In this document: in pieces, positions 9,025-17,389 of the stretch
Layout: every line of letters begins with the position of its first letter
Position numbering within the stretch: the stretch's first letter is position 1
Assembly: GCF_014201355.1 (NCBI RefSeq)
Contig: NZ_JACHEG010000014.1
Span: 1-64,000 of the forward strand
DNA: 64,000 nt
Reading direction: 5' to 3'
Origin: Aliirhizobium wenxiniae
GTDB taxonomy: Bacteria > Pseudomonadota > Alphaproteobacteria > Rhizobiales > Rhizobiaceae
Position numbers and translations under genes: made by a program
The notes under the pieces: model-generated
Seen by the model: only the letters and a program-made list of their open reading frames with translations
What the model was told of the DNA's origin: nothing
Database searches by the model: none

Positions 9025-10671
9025 TTACACCTGAAGATTGGCGGCCTGAGACGTCTTCCGGCCGCTTTCGATCAAAGCCTTGGTATATTCCTCGCGTGGC
9101 GACAGGAAAATCTGCTCGGTATCGCCCTGTTCGACGATCTCGCCGCGCTTCATCACGATCGTATGGTCGCAGATCTGCCGGATGACGGCGAGATTGTGCG
9201 ATATGAACACATAGGTGAGGTTCAGCTCGGAGCGCAGTTCCTGCAGGAAATCGAGCACCTGCGCCTGCACCGAGATGTCGAGCGCCGAAGTCGGCTCGTC
9301 GAGGATCAGGAGACGCGGGTTGAGCGCGATCGCACGGGCAATACAGACACGCTGCTTCTGGCCGCCGGAAAGCTCGTGCGGGTAGCGATACTTGAACATT
9401 TTCGGCAGTTGCACGATGTCGAGCAGCGCTTCCGCCCGTGCCTCGATATCCCGCCGGCTCATGTTCGTCTGGATCCGTAGCGGCTCGCCGATCGCGTCGC
9501 CGATCGTGTGGCGACCGTTGAGCGCCGAATGCGGGTTCTGGAAGACGAACTGCATGTGCCGGCGCATCTGCCTGAGCGGCTCGCCCGAAAGGCCGGAGAT
9601 ATTCTGCCCGTCGAAGATGATGTCGCCCGAAGTCGGCTCGATCAGCCGCATCAGCATACGCGCGAGTGTCGACTTGCCCGATCCGCTTTCGCCGACCACG
9701 CCAAAGATCTCACCGGTCTTCACGGCAAGGCTGATCGAGTTGACCGCCGTGAAATCGGTGCCGGACTGGCTGCGATAGACCTTCTTCAGATCGATGGCTT
9801 CAAGAAGATTGCTGCGCTTGGCGGGCTTTGCGTCCGCAGCCTGAGCTGCAACCCGCTCAGGCTCGACATCGATATCCGGCACGGCGGCCAGAAGGCGCTG
9901 CGTATATTCGTGCTGCGGACGGTTGAGGATGTCCTGCGTCATCCCCTGCTCGACGATCTCGCCCTTGTACATGACGGCACAGCGCTTCGCGACGGTGGCG
10001 ATCGCGCCGATGTCGTGGCTGATCATGATGACGGTAAGGTTGAGCTTTTCGACAAGCGAGTTGATGAGGTCCAGCACCTGCGCCTGAACCGTGACGTCGA
10101 GCGCCGTCGTCGGCTCGTCCGCGATCAGGATATCCGGCTTGCCGGCCAGCGCCATGGCGATCAGGATGCGCTGGCGCATGCCGCCGGAAAGCTGGTGCGG
10201 GTATTGCGAAAACAGCATGGACGGGTTCGGCAGGCCGACCTGATCGAGCAGCTCCTCGGTGCGGGCACGACGCGCCGCCCTGGAAGAAACGCCTGCACCG
10301 GCTGCCTTCTCATGCGCCGCGATGACATCGGAAATCTGCCGCCCGATCGTGAAGAGCGGGTTCAGATAGGTCATCGGATCCTGGAAGATCATCGAGATGC
10401 GGATACCGCGGATCTTCGTCCAGTCCTTCTCCGGCAGGTTGGTAATGTCCTGCCCGCCAAACGAGATCGAGCCTTCGACGACCTTCGAATTGCGCGGGCC
10501 GATGCCGAGCACCGAGCGCACCAGCACCGTCTTGCCCGAGCCGCTCTCGCCGACGATACCGAGCGTGTCGCCGCGGTTGACGGAAAGGTTTATGCCCTTC
10601 AGCACATGCACCGGGCCGTCGAACGTGCCGATATCGAGCCGATAGTTCTTGATGTCGAGCAGAGCTGTCAT
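9025..10671 (-). CDS. Dipeptide/oligopeptide ABC transporter, fused double ATPase (DppD-DppF type)
   Basis: A 548-residue protein holding two complete ATPase domains in one chain. Domain 1 has GESGSGKTV (about residue 41) and LSGGMRQRILIAMAL; domain 2 has GESGSGKST (about residue 328) and LSGGQKQRVCIARAI. Each has an LxxDEPT(T/S)ALD Walker B. The signature NPxxPxxxxL-like peptide-importer insert follows the first domain at RPQHEYTQRLL. The start codon overlaps the stop of the upstream permease by 4 nt. It powers the importer encoded by the next three genes on this strand. The substrate class is inferred to be a peptide, opine or amino-acid derivative. Confidence 0.93.
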   Translation of the reverse strand: MTALLDIKNYRLDIGTFDGPVHVLKGINLSVNRGDTLGIVGESGSGKTVLVRSVLGIGPRNSKVVEGSISFGGQDITNLPEKDWTKIRGIRISMIFQDPMTYLNPLFTIGRQISDVIAAHEKAAGAGVSSRAARRARTEELLDQVGLPNPSMLFSQYPHQLSGGMRQRILIAMALAGKPDILIADEPTTALDVTVQAQVLDLINSLVEKLNLTVIMISHDIGAIATVAKRCAVMYKGEIVEQGMTQDILNRPQHEYTQRLLAAVPDIDVEPERVAAQAADAKPAKRSNLLEAIDLKKVYRSQSGTDFTAVNSISLAVKTGEIFGVVGESGSGKSTLARMLMRLIEPTSGDIIFDGQNISGLSGEPLRQMRRHMQFVFQNPHSALNGRHTIGDAIGEPLRIQTNMSRRDIEARAEALLDIVQLPKMFKYRYPHELSGGQKQRVCIARAIALNPRLLILDEPTSALDISVQAQVLDFLQELRSELNLTYVFISHNLAVIRQICDHTIVMKRGEIVEQGDTEQIFLSPREEYTKALIESGRKTSQAANLQV

Positions 10672-11603
10672 CGGTCGCGGCTCCTTGGATCGAGAATGTC
10701 ACGCAGGCCATCGCCCAGAAGATTGAAGCCGAGCACGGTGAGGAAGATCGCAGCACCGGGGAAGAGCGAATACCACCACCAGTCGGGCATGTAGGTGCGG
10801 GCGACCGAGATCATCGAACCCCATTCCGGCGACGGCGGCTGTGCGCCGAGACCGATGAAGCCGAGGCTGGCGGCCGACAGGATCGCCATGCCCATATCCA
10901 TGCTCATCTTGACGATGATCGGCGACATGCAGTTCGGCAGGATATGATGCCAGAGGATCCAGGGCGTCTTTGCGCCGATCGAACGGGCGGATTCGATGAA
11001 AAGCTCTTCCTTGATCGACAGCGTTTTTGCCTCGACCAGACGCACGTAACCGGGCCACCAGACGATAGCGAGCGCCAGCACGCAATTGGTGATGCCGGGG
11101 CCAAGCGCCGCAACGATTGCAAGCGCCAGCGCCAGACCGGGAACGGCGAGGAAAAGTTCAGTGACGCGCATGATCACCGCACGAACCCAGCCACCACGAT
11201 AACCGGCAATGATGCCGAGCGTGATGCCGACGATCGCCGCAATGCCGGTGATGACGACGCCGATCCAGAGCGACGTGCGGGCACCGATGATGACGCGCGA
11301 AAAGATATCCGCGCCCATTTCATCCGTACCGAACCAGTAGGTGCTGCTTGGCGGCTGCAGCTTGGCCGACATGTTGATCGCACCGCTTGCTGCTTCCGGA
11401 TAGGGCACGATCAGCGGACCGATGGCGGCAAGCAGCAGAAACAGCACGACGAGCGAGAGGCCCAGCATGGACGAAAAGCTCTTGCGGAACATGTGCGCAT
11501 AGAGCCGCCACTGGCGAATCTGGCTCGCATGGCGCTCGCGGAACGTGAGCGGGCGTGTGTCTTCCACGGAGGTATCGATAGGTGTCATGGGATGAGCCGT
11601 CAT
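10668..11603 (-). CDS. Dipeptide-type ABC permease (DppC-like)
   Basis: Inner-membrane permease of 311 residues with the N-terminal extension and first helix (around residues 42-65) usual for DppC, followed by FGTDEMGADIFSRVI, a strongly conserved DppC motif. The EAA loop is at FIESARSIGAKTPWIL, and GLGAQPPSPEWG near the C-terminus is typical. The ATG at 11603 touches the stop of the DppB gene (TGATG); a GTG 3 nt earlier is an equally possible start with 4-nt overlap. The better ribosome-site spacing (AGGA) favours the ATG. Confidence 0.92.
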   Translation of the reverse strand: MTAHPMTPIDTSVEDTRPLTFRERHASQIRQWRLYAHMFRKSFSSMLGLSLVVLFLLLAAIGPLIVPYPEAASGAINMSAKLQPPSSTYWFGTDEMGADIFSRVIIGARTSLWIGVVITGIAAIVGITLGIIAGYRGGWVRAVIMRVTELFLAVPGLALALAIVAALGPGITNCVLALAIVWWPGYVRLVEAKTLSIKEELFIESARSIGAKTPWILWHHILPNCMSPIIVKMSMDMGMAILSAASLGFIGLGAQPPSPEWGSMISVARTYMPDWWWYSLFPGAAIFLTVLGFNLLGDGLRDILDPRSRDR

Positions 11604-12610
11604 CACGCTTTCCTGAGACGCGGGTCGATCCAGGCATAGGCCAGATCGACGAGGGTGTTGGCGACGATAAAGAAGAAACCGATCATCAGCGTCACGCCGA
11701 CAACAGGCTTGAAGTCGGAAGAGAGCGCGGACGAGACCGCATAGAGCCCGATACCCGGCCAGTCGAAGACGGTTTCCACTAGAACGGTCGAGCCGAGCAT
11801 CCAGCCGAAACGCAGGCCGATCATCGCAAGCGTCGGCAACATGGCATTCTTCAGAGCGTAGAGCGCGACGATGCGGAAGGACGAGATGCCGTGGGCGCGG
11901 GCGGCCACGATATAATCCGACTGCAGCACTTCGATCATCTCGGCGCGGTTGACGCGCAGGATCGAGGCAAGACAGGGGAAGGAGAGCACGATCGCCGGCA
12001 GGATGATATGCTGCAGCGAAACCCAGAAGGTCGAGAAATTACCGGCAATCAGGCTGTCTACCAGAAGCAGGCCGGTCACAAATTCCGGCGGACGGGTGAC
12101 GAGCGGCAGGCGCCCCGAAACCGGCAGCCATTCCAGATCGACGGAAAACATCAGCTGCAGCAGGATACCGAACCAGAAGGCCGGGATAGCCACACCGGAA
12201 ATCGAAAAGATGCGTGTCACCTGGTCGAGCGGCCCGTCCTTGTAAACGGCCGACAGCATGCCGAGCGGAACGCCGATGACGATGCCGAGGAACATCGCGA
12301 CGAAGACGAGTTCCAGTGTCGCGGGCGCATAACGCATGACTTCTTCCAGCACCGGGCGTGTGGTGACGATCGAAGTGCCGAGATCACCGCGGACGAGTTC
12401 GCCCATATAGACGATGAACTGTTCCGGCAGCGACTTGTCGAGACCATATTCGGTTCTGATCGTAGCGACCATGTCCTCGGTCGCATTGGGACCGGCCACG
12501 AGACGGGCCGGATCGCCGGGCGCGACATTGGTGATGAGAAATGTCAGCGCCGCAATGCCGATCATCGTGCCGACCAGCGTCAGCAATTTGCGGAAGGCGA
12601 ATGTCAGCAT
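11603..12610 (-). CDS. Dipeptide-type ABC permease (DppB-like)
   Basis: Permease of 335 residues. The first helix at residues 10-28 and the following VAPGDPARLVAGPNA segment are standard for DppB. Then GLDKSLPEQFIVYMGELVRGDLGTS gives the periplasmic part, the EAA loop is at YIVAARAHGISSFRIV, and ETVFDWPGIGLYA is a further family hallmark. It forms the channel with the DppC partner, whose start overlaps its stop. About 100 nt with a hairpin separate it from the binding-protein gene upstream, as often seen where more binding protein than permease is made. Confidence 0.92.
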   Translation of the reverse strand: MLTFAFRKLLTLVGTMIGIAALTFLITNVAPGDPARLVAGPNATEDMVATIRTEYGLDKSLPEQFIVYMGELVRGDLGTSIVTTRPVLEEVMRYAPATLELVFVAMFLGIVIGVPLGMLSAVYKDGPLDQVTRIFSISGVAIPAFWFGILLQLMFSVDLEWLPVSGRLPLVTRPPEFVTGLLLVDSLIAGNFSTFWVSLQHIILPAIVLSFPCLASILRVNRAEMIEVLQSDYIVAARAHGISSFRIVALYALKNAMLPTLAMIGLRFGWMLGSTVLVETVFDWPGIGLYAVSSALSSDFKPVVGVTLMIGFFFIVANTLVDLAYAWIDPRLRKA

Positions 12611-12633
12611 CGTCTTCTCCGTTTGTTATGATT

Positions 12634-12672
12634 TGCGCATGGCCCGCGGTTGGGGAAAGCGGACCATGCGCA
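12634..12672 (-). other. Intercistronic hairpin between binding protein and permease genes
   Basis: TGCGCATGG (12634-12642) pairs with CCATGCGCA (12664-12672) over 9 bp, with a GC-rich interior. It sits between the binding-protein stop (12709) and the DppB start (12610) and lacks a T run. It probably stabilises the upstream message or reduces read-through. Confidence 0.5.
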
Positions 12673-12708
12673 CCATTCTGGCTTGAGTGAGGGGACTTCA
12701 GCCAGTGT

Positions 12709-14301
12709 TTATTCAGCCTTCACCCACAGCGGGTAGATGTCGACTTCGCCGGTGAACCGGACCGGGCTGAACTGGAAGCCCTGTAGGTAGTCACGGCGGG
12801 CCCAGCGGCGGTTCTGCAGCATGCCGAACACTTCCGGCTGGTCTGCAACGATCTGGGTCTGGATGTCGGCATAGAGCTTGGCGCGCTCATCCCAGTTCGA
12901 CGAGGAACGGGCCTTGTCGATCATCTCGGTGACCTTCGGATTGTCGTAGAACATCATCGCGAAATACTGGCCCCAGCTGTTCTTGTGATACTGGTAGGCG
13001 ACAGCGTCCGGATCGGTCGAAACCGGGGTCGTGTAGACCGAAGTCATCGACGGCGAAGTCTCGACCTTGGAACCGTTGGCGACCATGTTCGGCCACTGTT
13101 CCGGCTTGATCTCGACATTGATGTTGAGCGGCTTCAAGCTGTCGAGCAGCACGAGGCCGATGCGACGGGCTTCTTCAAGACCGGCAACGTGAACGTAAGG
13201 CAGGGTGATGCCGCCGTTCGGATAACCGGACTTCGCCAGATATTCCTTGGCCTTGGCAAGATCCTGACGCGGAATGCCGGGCACGTCGATATGGCCCTTC
13301 ATCGCATCCGGGATCGGGCTCGTTTCGAGAGACGCAGCACCGTTATAGACCTGGATCAGCGCATCATAGTCCATCGCATAGGCGATCGCCTTGCGCAGGT
13401 TGATGTCGGCGGTCGGTCCCTGCTGCGTGTTGAACTTGATGCCGAAAGTCGTCATGCCCTTGTGGTCTTCGATGGCGATGCCCTTTGCACGCGCGATCTG
13501 GACGTAATCGTCCGGCGTCAGGCCTTCGACGATATCGGCTTCGCCGCGCTGGAGAGCAGCCTTCTGGGCGGCGGGCTCGCGGATGATCTTGTAGATCACG
13601 CCGGCCGGACGGTTTGCATCGCCCTGCGGCCAGCCCTTCCAGTAATCGGCAACGGCTTCGGCTTCATAAAGAACGTTCGGTTCCCAGCGGCCGAGCTTGA
13701 ACGGGCCGGAACCGGCTTCGTTGTCGGTCAGCCACTTCTGGCCATAGTCGCCGTCAACTTCATGGGCCTTAACCTGGGCCGGGTTGACGATGTACCACCA
13801 GGGCAGGAAGGAGAGGAATGGCGTGTAGGGAGCCTTCAGCTCGAACTTGACGGTATAATCGTCAACGACGCTGATGCCTTCCGGCGCCAGAAAATCCTTG
13901 AGCATCCAGGCGACGCCCTTGTTGAGCTTCAGGCCGCGCTCGAAGGAATAACGGATGGCTTCGGCATTCACCGGGTCGCCATTGTGGAATTTTGCGTTCT
14001 TGACCAGATGGAAGGTCCAGGTCTTGCCGTCTTCGCTGGTTTCCCATTTTTCAGCGAGCCACGGCTTGATGACAGCCGGATCGCCTTCGTACTTGACGAG
14101 ACCATCATAGACGGCCTGCTGCATCATGCGGGTCGACCAGTCGTAGCGGATATGCGGATCGAGAACCGGGATCGCCTGACGACCGCCGAACACGATGACA
14201 TTGCCCTTGTCGGTGCGCTCGAAAGCGCCGGCAGGGGTGGCAAGAACCGACGAGGCGAGAAGCCCCGCGATTGCGATATTCCTGATGATTTTGCCGAACA
14301 T
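12709..14301 (-). CDS. Periplasmic solute-binding protein, family 5 (dipeptide/opine type)
   Basis: Secreted binding protein of 530 residues. A signal peptide occupies about residues 1-26 (positive MFGKIIRN, hydrophobic core, cleavage after PAGA). Family-5 features include VLDPHIRYDW, the YDGLVKYEGD segment, WTFHLVKNAKFHNGDPVNAE and SGPFKLGRWEPN. The ATG lies 50 nt after the AroM stop with an AGAGGG ribosome site, and I see no room for a separate promoter, so it should be transcribed from the AroM promoter. The ligand is unknown. Being downstream of AroM and near DUF917/hydantoinase genes, it may bind a cyclic or acylated amino-acid derivative. Confidence 0.9.
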   Translation of the reverse strand: MFGKIIRNIAIAGLLASSVLATPAGAFERTDKGNVIVFGGRQAIPVLDPHIRYDWSTRMMQQAVYDGLVKYEGDPAVIKPWLAEKWETSEDGKTWTFHLVKNAKFHNGDPVNAEAIRYSFERGLKLNKGVAWMLKDFLAPEGISVVDDYTVKFELKAPYTPFLSFLPWWYIVNPAQVKAHEVDGDYGQKWLTDNEAGSGPFKLGRWEPNVLYEAEAVADYWKGWPQGDANRPAGVIYKIIREPAAQKAALQRGEADIVEGLTPDDYVQIARAKGIAIEDHKGMTTFGIKFNTQQGPTADINLRKAIAYAMDYDALIQVYNGAASLETSPIPDAMKGHIDVPGIPRQDLAKAKEYLAKSGYPNGGITLPYVHVAGLEEARRIGLVLLDSLKPLNINVEIKPEQWPNMVANGSKVETSPSMTSVYTTPVSTDPDAVAYQYHKNSWGQYFAMMFYDNPKVTEMIDKARSSSNWDERAKLYADIQTQIVADQPEVFGMLQNRRWARRDYLQGFQFSPVRFTGEVDIYPLWVKAE

Positions 14302-14351
14302 GTAGTTCCCTCTCTTATTAAACGGCTTCCCGATCAGACTGTATGCAAGTT

Positions 14352-15044
14352 CTAAAGCATTTGACGCACGACACCCGCCACCAACCGGCGCGACAGAAGC
14401 ACCGGCGCATCGATGGATTTGCGCACTGCCTCATGCATCTCGGCCGAATAGCCCATGCAATGCATGACGATGAGATCGCAGCCTTCCAGCAGCTTCGCCC
14501 GCTCGCCCATCTCGTCACCGGCATAAGGCGACGCGGAAACGAGGCTCGGATTGCCCGGCAGCACATGGCGCTCTTCGAAATCCTGGATCTGCCGTTCGAG
14601 CGGCACGATAACGCCGAGCTTGCGGGCCGATGCGGCAAGCGCCTCGACAGTGGAATCGACGATCCGCTGTGCCTCGACCACGAGCGTGTTGTTCAACGGC
14701 TCGATCTTCGTGCCGGTGCAGAGCAGGACGATCAGATCGAAACCTTCGCCATCGATCTTCTGCAGGAGAACGTTCAGCTTCTCTTCCGTCAGAGCCTTGG
14801 AGGAGACGATCTCCTCCCCGCTTGCAAGACGGGTCGCGAAGGAATGTTCACCATCTCTGGCGCGCATTGCATCGAGTTCCGCCGGGCTCATGCCGTCCAG
14901 CACACCGAACTCCTGATGCACGATACGGCCTTCCGGCAGACCGACGGTAATCTCGGCCATCATCTCAGGTACGAGGTCGACGCGGGGCGTCTGACCAATA
15001 GTCACGAAGGCAATCTTGGATGTGGAAGGCATGCTCTCGTTCAT
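14352..15044 (-). CDS. aroM: AroM family protein
   Basis: A 230-residue cytoplasmic protein resembling E. coli AroM along its whole length: IAFVTIGQTPRVDLVPEM at the N-terminus, GVLDGMSPAELDAM, the LLCTG segment, VPLERQIQDF and SPYAGDEM. No biochemical activity is established for the family as far as I know; the fold is thought to resemble Asp/Glu/hydantoin racemases. It is first in the minus-strand operon that continues into the dipeptide-type importer. A second AroM domain, fused to a DNA-binding domain, is encoded just upstream. An internal ATG at 15032 is an alternative start. Its promoter carries one of the two shared 20-bp operator-like sites. Confidence 0.88.
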   Translation of the reverse strand: MNESMPSTSKIAFVTIGQTPRVDLVPEMMAEITVGLPEGRIVHQEFGVLDGMSPAELDAMRARDGEHSFATRLASGEEIVSSKALTEEKLNVLLQKIDGEGFDLIVLLCTGTKIEPLNNTLVVEAQRIVDSTVEALAASARKLGVIVPLERQIQDFEERHVLPGNPSLVSASPYAGDEMGERAKLLEGCDLIVMHCMGYSAEMHEAVRKSIDAPVLLSRRLVAGVVRQML

Positions 15045-15069
15045 TCCCTGCTTTATCTTGTTGGCAGGG

Positions 15070-15116
15070 AGCCTAGCGCTCGAATACGCGACTTCACTAT
15101 AGGGTAATGCCCCTAG
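15070..15116 (-). promoter_or_regulatory. Promoter with operator site A, in front of aroM and the importer operon
   Basis: Read on the minus strand, CTAGGGGCATTACCCTATAG (15097-15116) is an imperfect inverted repeat with TAGGGG and CCCTA arms. A TAGGCT hexamer, a plausible -10 box, lies at 15070-15075, starting 21 nt past the site. The site ends 52 nt before the aroM ATG. It matches site B in orientation and geometry, and 18 of 20 bases agree. The position next to the expected -35 region suggests activation. Confidence 0.7.
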
Positions 15117-15207
15117 TGGGTAACAATTCAGAAAGATCTTTTACGATCATTTTTTAGGCAAATCGTGTTTTTCACGCAACTTTCTTACGCAAATCCGATT
15201 ATTTTTG

Positions 15208-16164
15208 TTATGGATGGCCCGCAGCGACGACCATGCGGATAAGTGCGTTCGAGGACGTCACTTCCATTTTCGCCATCACATTGGAGCGGTGGATCTCTAC
15301 CGTTTTCGGGCTGATCCCGAGCTGGCGCGCGATCGCCTTATTCGACAGACCTTCCGCCACCAGCGAAAGCACCTGTCGCTCGCGCGGCGTTAGACGTTGC
15401 AATTTCTCCGAAAATTCCGCCGGCACGCCGGGCAAGGCGACCGGATGCGTGCCGTGCAGAAGCAAGCGAATGGCGCTGACGACGATGCGTCGGGCCAGCA
15501 CCACCGGCTTGCCGCTTGCCTTGGCAACCGTCTGCCTGTCTGCCTCGGTAAAACTCACCGAATTCAGCACGATGATCTCCGCATCGGCGAGATCGAGCAG
15601 CGCCCCTGCCAGCAACCGCTTGTCGCCATCCGCGGCGTAACTGGCGGTGATCTTGTAAGGCGAAAGCGCCGGGATATCGAGTTCGTCGATCTGCTGTTCG
15701 AGCGGCTGGATCAGCCCCACCGCAGACCCATGCGCGGCAAGCGAAATCACCGTCGATTCCATGGCGCGCTGGGCATTCACGGTCGGGCATGTGCTTTCAA
15801 AATCCCGAAAGAGCCCGGTCGACAGGATGACCACCAGATCGAATTCATTCGGCTGAAAAGCGGCGGCGATCTTCGCCATGCGCTCCGCGATCCGTGGCTT
15901 GGAGACGACGACATTGCTTCCATCGGCCAGCCGGGTGACGATGCTCGTCTCGCCGGGCCGCACCTTGAGATCGTTGATCTCGGCCGCCGAAAGCCCGTCC
16001 AGAGCGCCGATTTCCAGCGCCTCGATCGGCAGGTCCAGGTTCTCCAGCATGTCGTCGATAATGTCGGCGCGCGGCGATTGGCCGACGCTCAAAAACATCA
16101 CGCGATGGGGCGGTTCCGCTGCTTCCGCGATGGTCGAAGACGGAGTTTGAGGATGCTTCGTCAC
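15208..16164 (-). CDS. AroM-domain / LuxR-type HTH fusion regulator
   Basis: A 318-residue protein in two parts. Residues about 20-240 form an AroM domain: VMFLSVGQSPRADIIDDM, GALDGLSAAEI, VVILSTG and LEQQIDEL line up with the free-standing AroM next door. Residues 258-316 are a GerE/LuxR helix-turn-helix: LTPRERQVLSLVAEGLSNKAIA followed by LGISPKTVEIHRSNVMAKM. No receiver or autoinducer domain is present, so the AroM part is the likely sensor, perhaps of the imported compound or its catabolite. It sits between its two presumptive target operons, each preceded by the same operator-like site. I infer a ligand-responsive activator; I know of no described regulator of this architecture. Confidence 0.88.
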   Translation of the reverse strand: MTKHPQTPSSTIAEAAEPPHRVMFLSVGQSPRADIIDDMLENLDLPIEALEIGALDGLSAAEINDLKVRPGETSIVTRLADGSNVVVSKPRIAERMAKIAAAFQPNEFDLVVILSTGLFRDFESTCPTVNAQRAMESTVISLAAHGSAVGLIQPLEQQIDELDIPALSPYKITASYAADGDKRLLAGALLDLADAEIIVLNSVSFTEADRQTVAKASGKPVVLARRIVVSAIRLLLHGTHPVALPGVPAEFSEKLQRLTPRERQVLSLVAEGLSNKAIARQLGISPKTVEIHRSNVMAKMEVTSSNALIRMVVAAGHP

Positions 16165-16238
16165 GGGCAGTGAATCGGTCCTTCTGATCGTATCGCTATA
16201 GCCGTTCTAGACATGCACAAATTAAAGGCAAGCCCATT

Positions 16239-16285
16239 CTAGGGGCAGTCCCCTATAGGCATTCTTCGTCGCACATGGCTAGGTT
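16239..16285 (+). promoter_or_regulatory. Promoter with operator site B, in front of the DUF917-hydantoinase operon
   Basis: CTAGGGGCAGTCCCCTATAG (16239-16258) contains perfect TAGGGG/CCCCTA arms around a 4-nt centre. TAGGTT at 16280-16285 lies at exactly the same distance as the TAGGCT box after site A. The site ends 51 nt before the DUF917 ATG. It also lies 74 nt before the divergent AroM-LuxR gene and might affect that gene too. Confidence 0.7.
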
Positions 16286-16309
16286 CTAGCACATTATTCG
16301 GAGGCAAAC

Positions 16310-17389
16310 ATGATCCGTGATTTCGAAGCAGGCGAGATTGACCCGCTTGCCGTTGGTGCCTGGATTCTCGGGACCGGCGGTGGTGGCAGCCCCTATCTGG
16401 CGCAGCTCAACCTGAAAAAGCTCTACAAGGACGGCAAGCGCGTCAAGCTTATCGATCCGAACGCGCTCGACGATGGCGATGCCGTCGCAGTCGTGTCGAA
16501 GATGGGTGCACCGCTGGTCGGCCAGGAACGTCTGGTGGACCCGGCCCATCTCGCCCGTGCCATGCAGCTGATGGAAGAATATACCGGCCGCAAGTTCCGC
16601 GCCGTGATGAGCGTCGAGATCGGCGGCGGCAATGCGCTGTCGCCCTTCCTCGCAGCCGCCATGCTGGATATCCCGGTTGTTGACGCCGATGCGATGGGCC
16701 GCGCCTATCCGGAAGCGCAGATGACCAGCTTCGCCATCGGCGACTTGCCGATGTACCCGCTCACCCTGGTTGATTGCCGCGACAACGAGGCAATCGTTGC
16801 CAAGGCAGCGTCCTGGAAGTGGATGGAGCGCATCTCGCGCAAGATCTGCACCGAAGTCGGCTCGACCTCTGCCACCTGCAAGGCTCCGCGCACCGGCAAG
16901 GAAGTCAAGGACTGGGGCGTGCTCCACACCGTGACCAAGGCCGTCAGCCTCGGCCGTGCAGTGCTTGATGCCCGTGCAGCCCATACCGACCCGATCGCAG
17001 CCGTTCTCGCCCATGAAGGCGGCAAGGTCCTGTTCAAGGGCAAGGTTGCCGACGTGGATCGCACAACGACCGGCGGCTTCCTGCGCGGCGTAGCTATGAT
17101 CGACGGCCTCGACGACGATCGCGGCGCCAAGGTCGAACTCGCCTTCCAGAACGAATGGGCAGTCGCCTTCCGCGATGGCCAGCCGATCGCCATGACGCCT
17201 GACCTGATCTGCCTGCTCGACACCGTGTCGGGTGAAGCGATCGGTACCGAAACCGTGCGTTACGGCCAGCGTGTCACGGTTGTCGCCCTGCCGGCGCCGG
17301 CGGTCCTGACCAGCCCCAAGGGACTGGAACATGTCGGCCCCCGCGCCTTCGGATATGATCTTGATTTCAAATCGGTGTTTGCAGCATGA
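16310..17389 (+). CDS. DUF917 family protein
   Basis: A 359-residue protein of the DUF917 family, recognised from the N-terminal ILGTGGGGSPYLA motif, EIGGGNALSPFLAAA, the VVDADAMGRAYPE segment and the C-terminal YGQRVTVVALPAP. Proteins of this family are nearly always paired with hydantoinase A/oxoprolinase-like proteins, as here, where the two genes overlap by 4 nt. The function is unproven; they may form a subunit of an ATP-dependent ring-opening or amide-forming enzyme. GGAGG lies 6 nt before the ATG. The promoter carries operator site B, so it should be co-regulated with aroM and the dipeptide-type importer. Confidence 0.85.
   Translation: MIRDFEAGEIDPLAVGAWILGTGGGGSPYLAQLNLKKLYKDGKRVKLIDPNALDDGDAVAVVSKMGAPLVGQERLVDPAHLARAMQLMEEYTGRKFRAVMSVEIGGGNALSPFLAAAMLDIPVVDADAMGRAYPEAQMTSFAIGDLPMYPLTLVDCRDNEAIVAKAASWKWMERISRKICTEVGSTSATCKAPRTGKEVKDWGVLHTVTKAVSLGRAVLDARAAHTDPIAAVLAHEGGKVLFKGKVADVDRTTTGGFLRGVAMIDGLDDDRGAKVELAFQNEWAVAFRDGQPIAMTPDLICLLDTVSGEAIGTETVRYGQRVTVVALPAPAVLTSPKGLEHVGPRAFGYDLDFKSVFAA

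Noticed and set aside
15117..15207. AT-rich stretch after the AroM-LuxR gene
   Set aside because: Checked for a terminator or small RNA. Only short weak stems (for example GATC around TTTTAC) were seen, not enough for a call.
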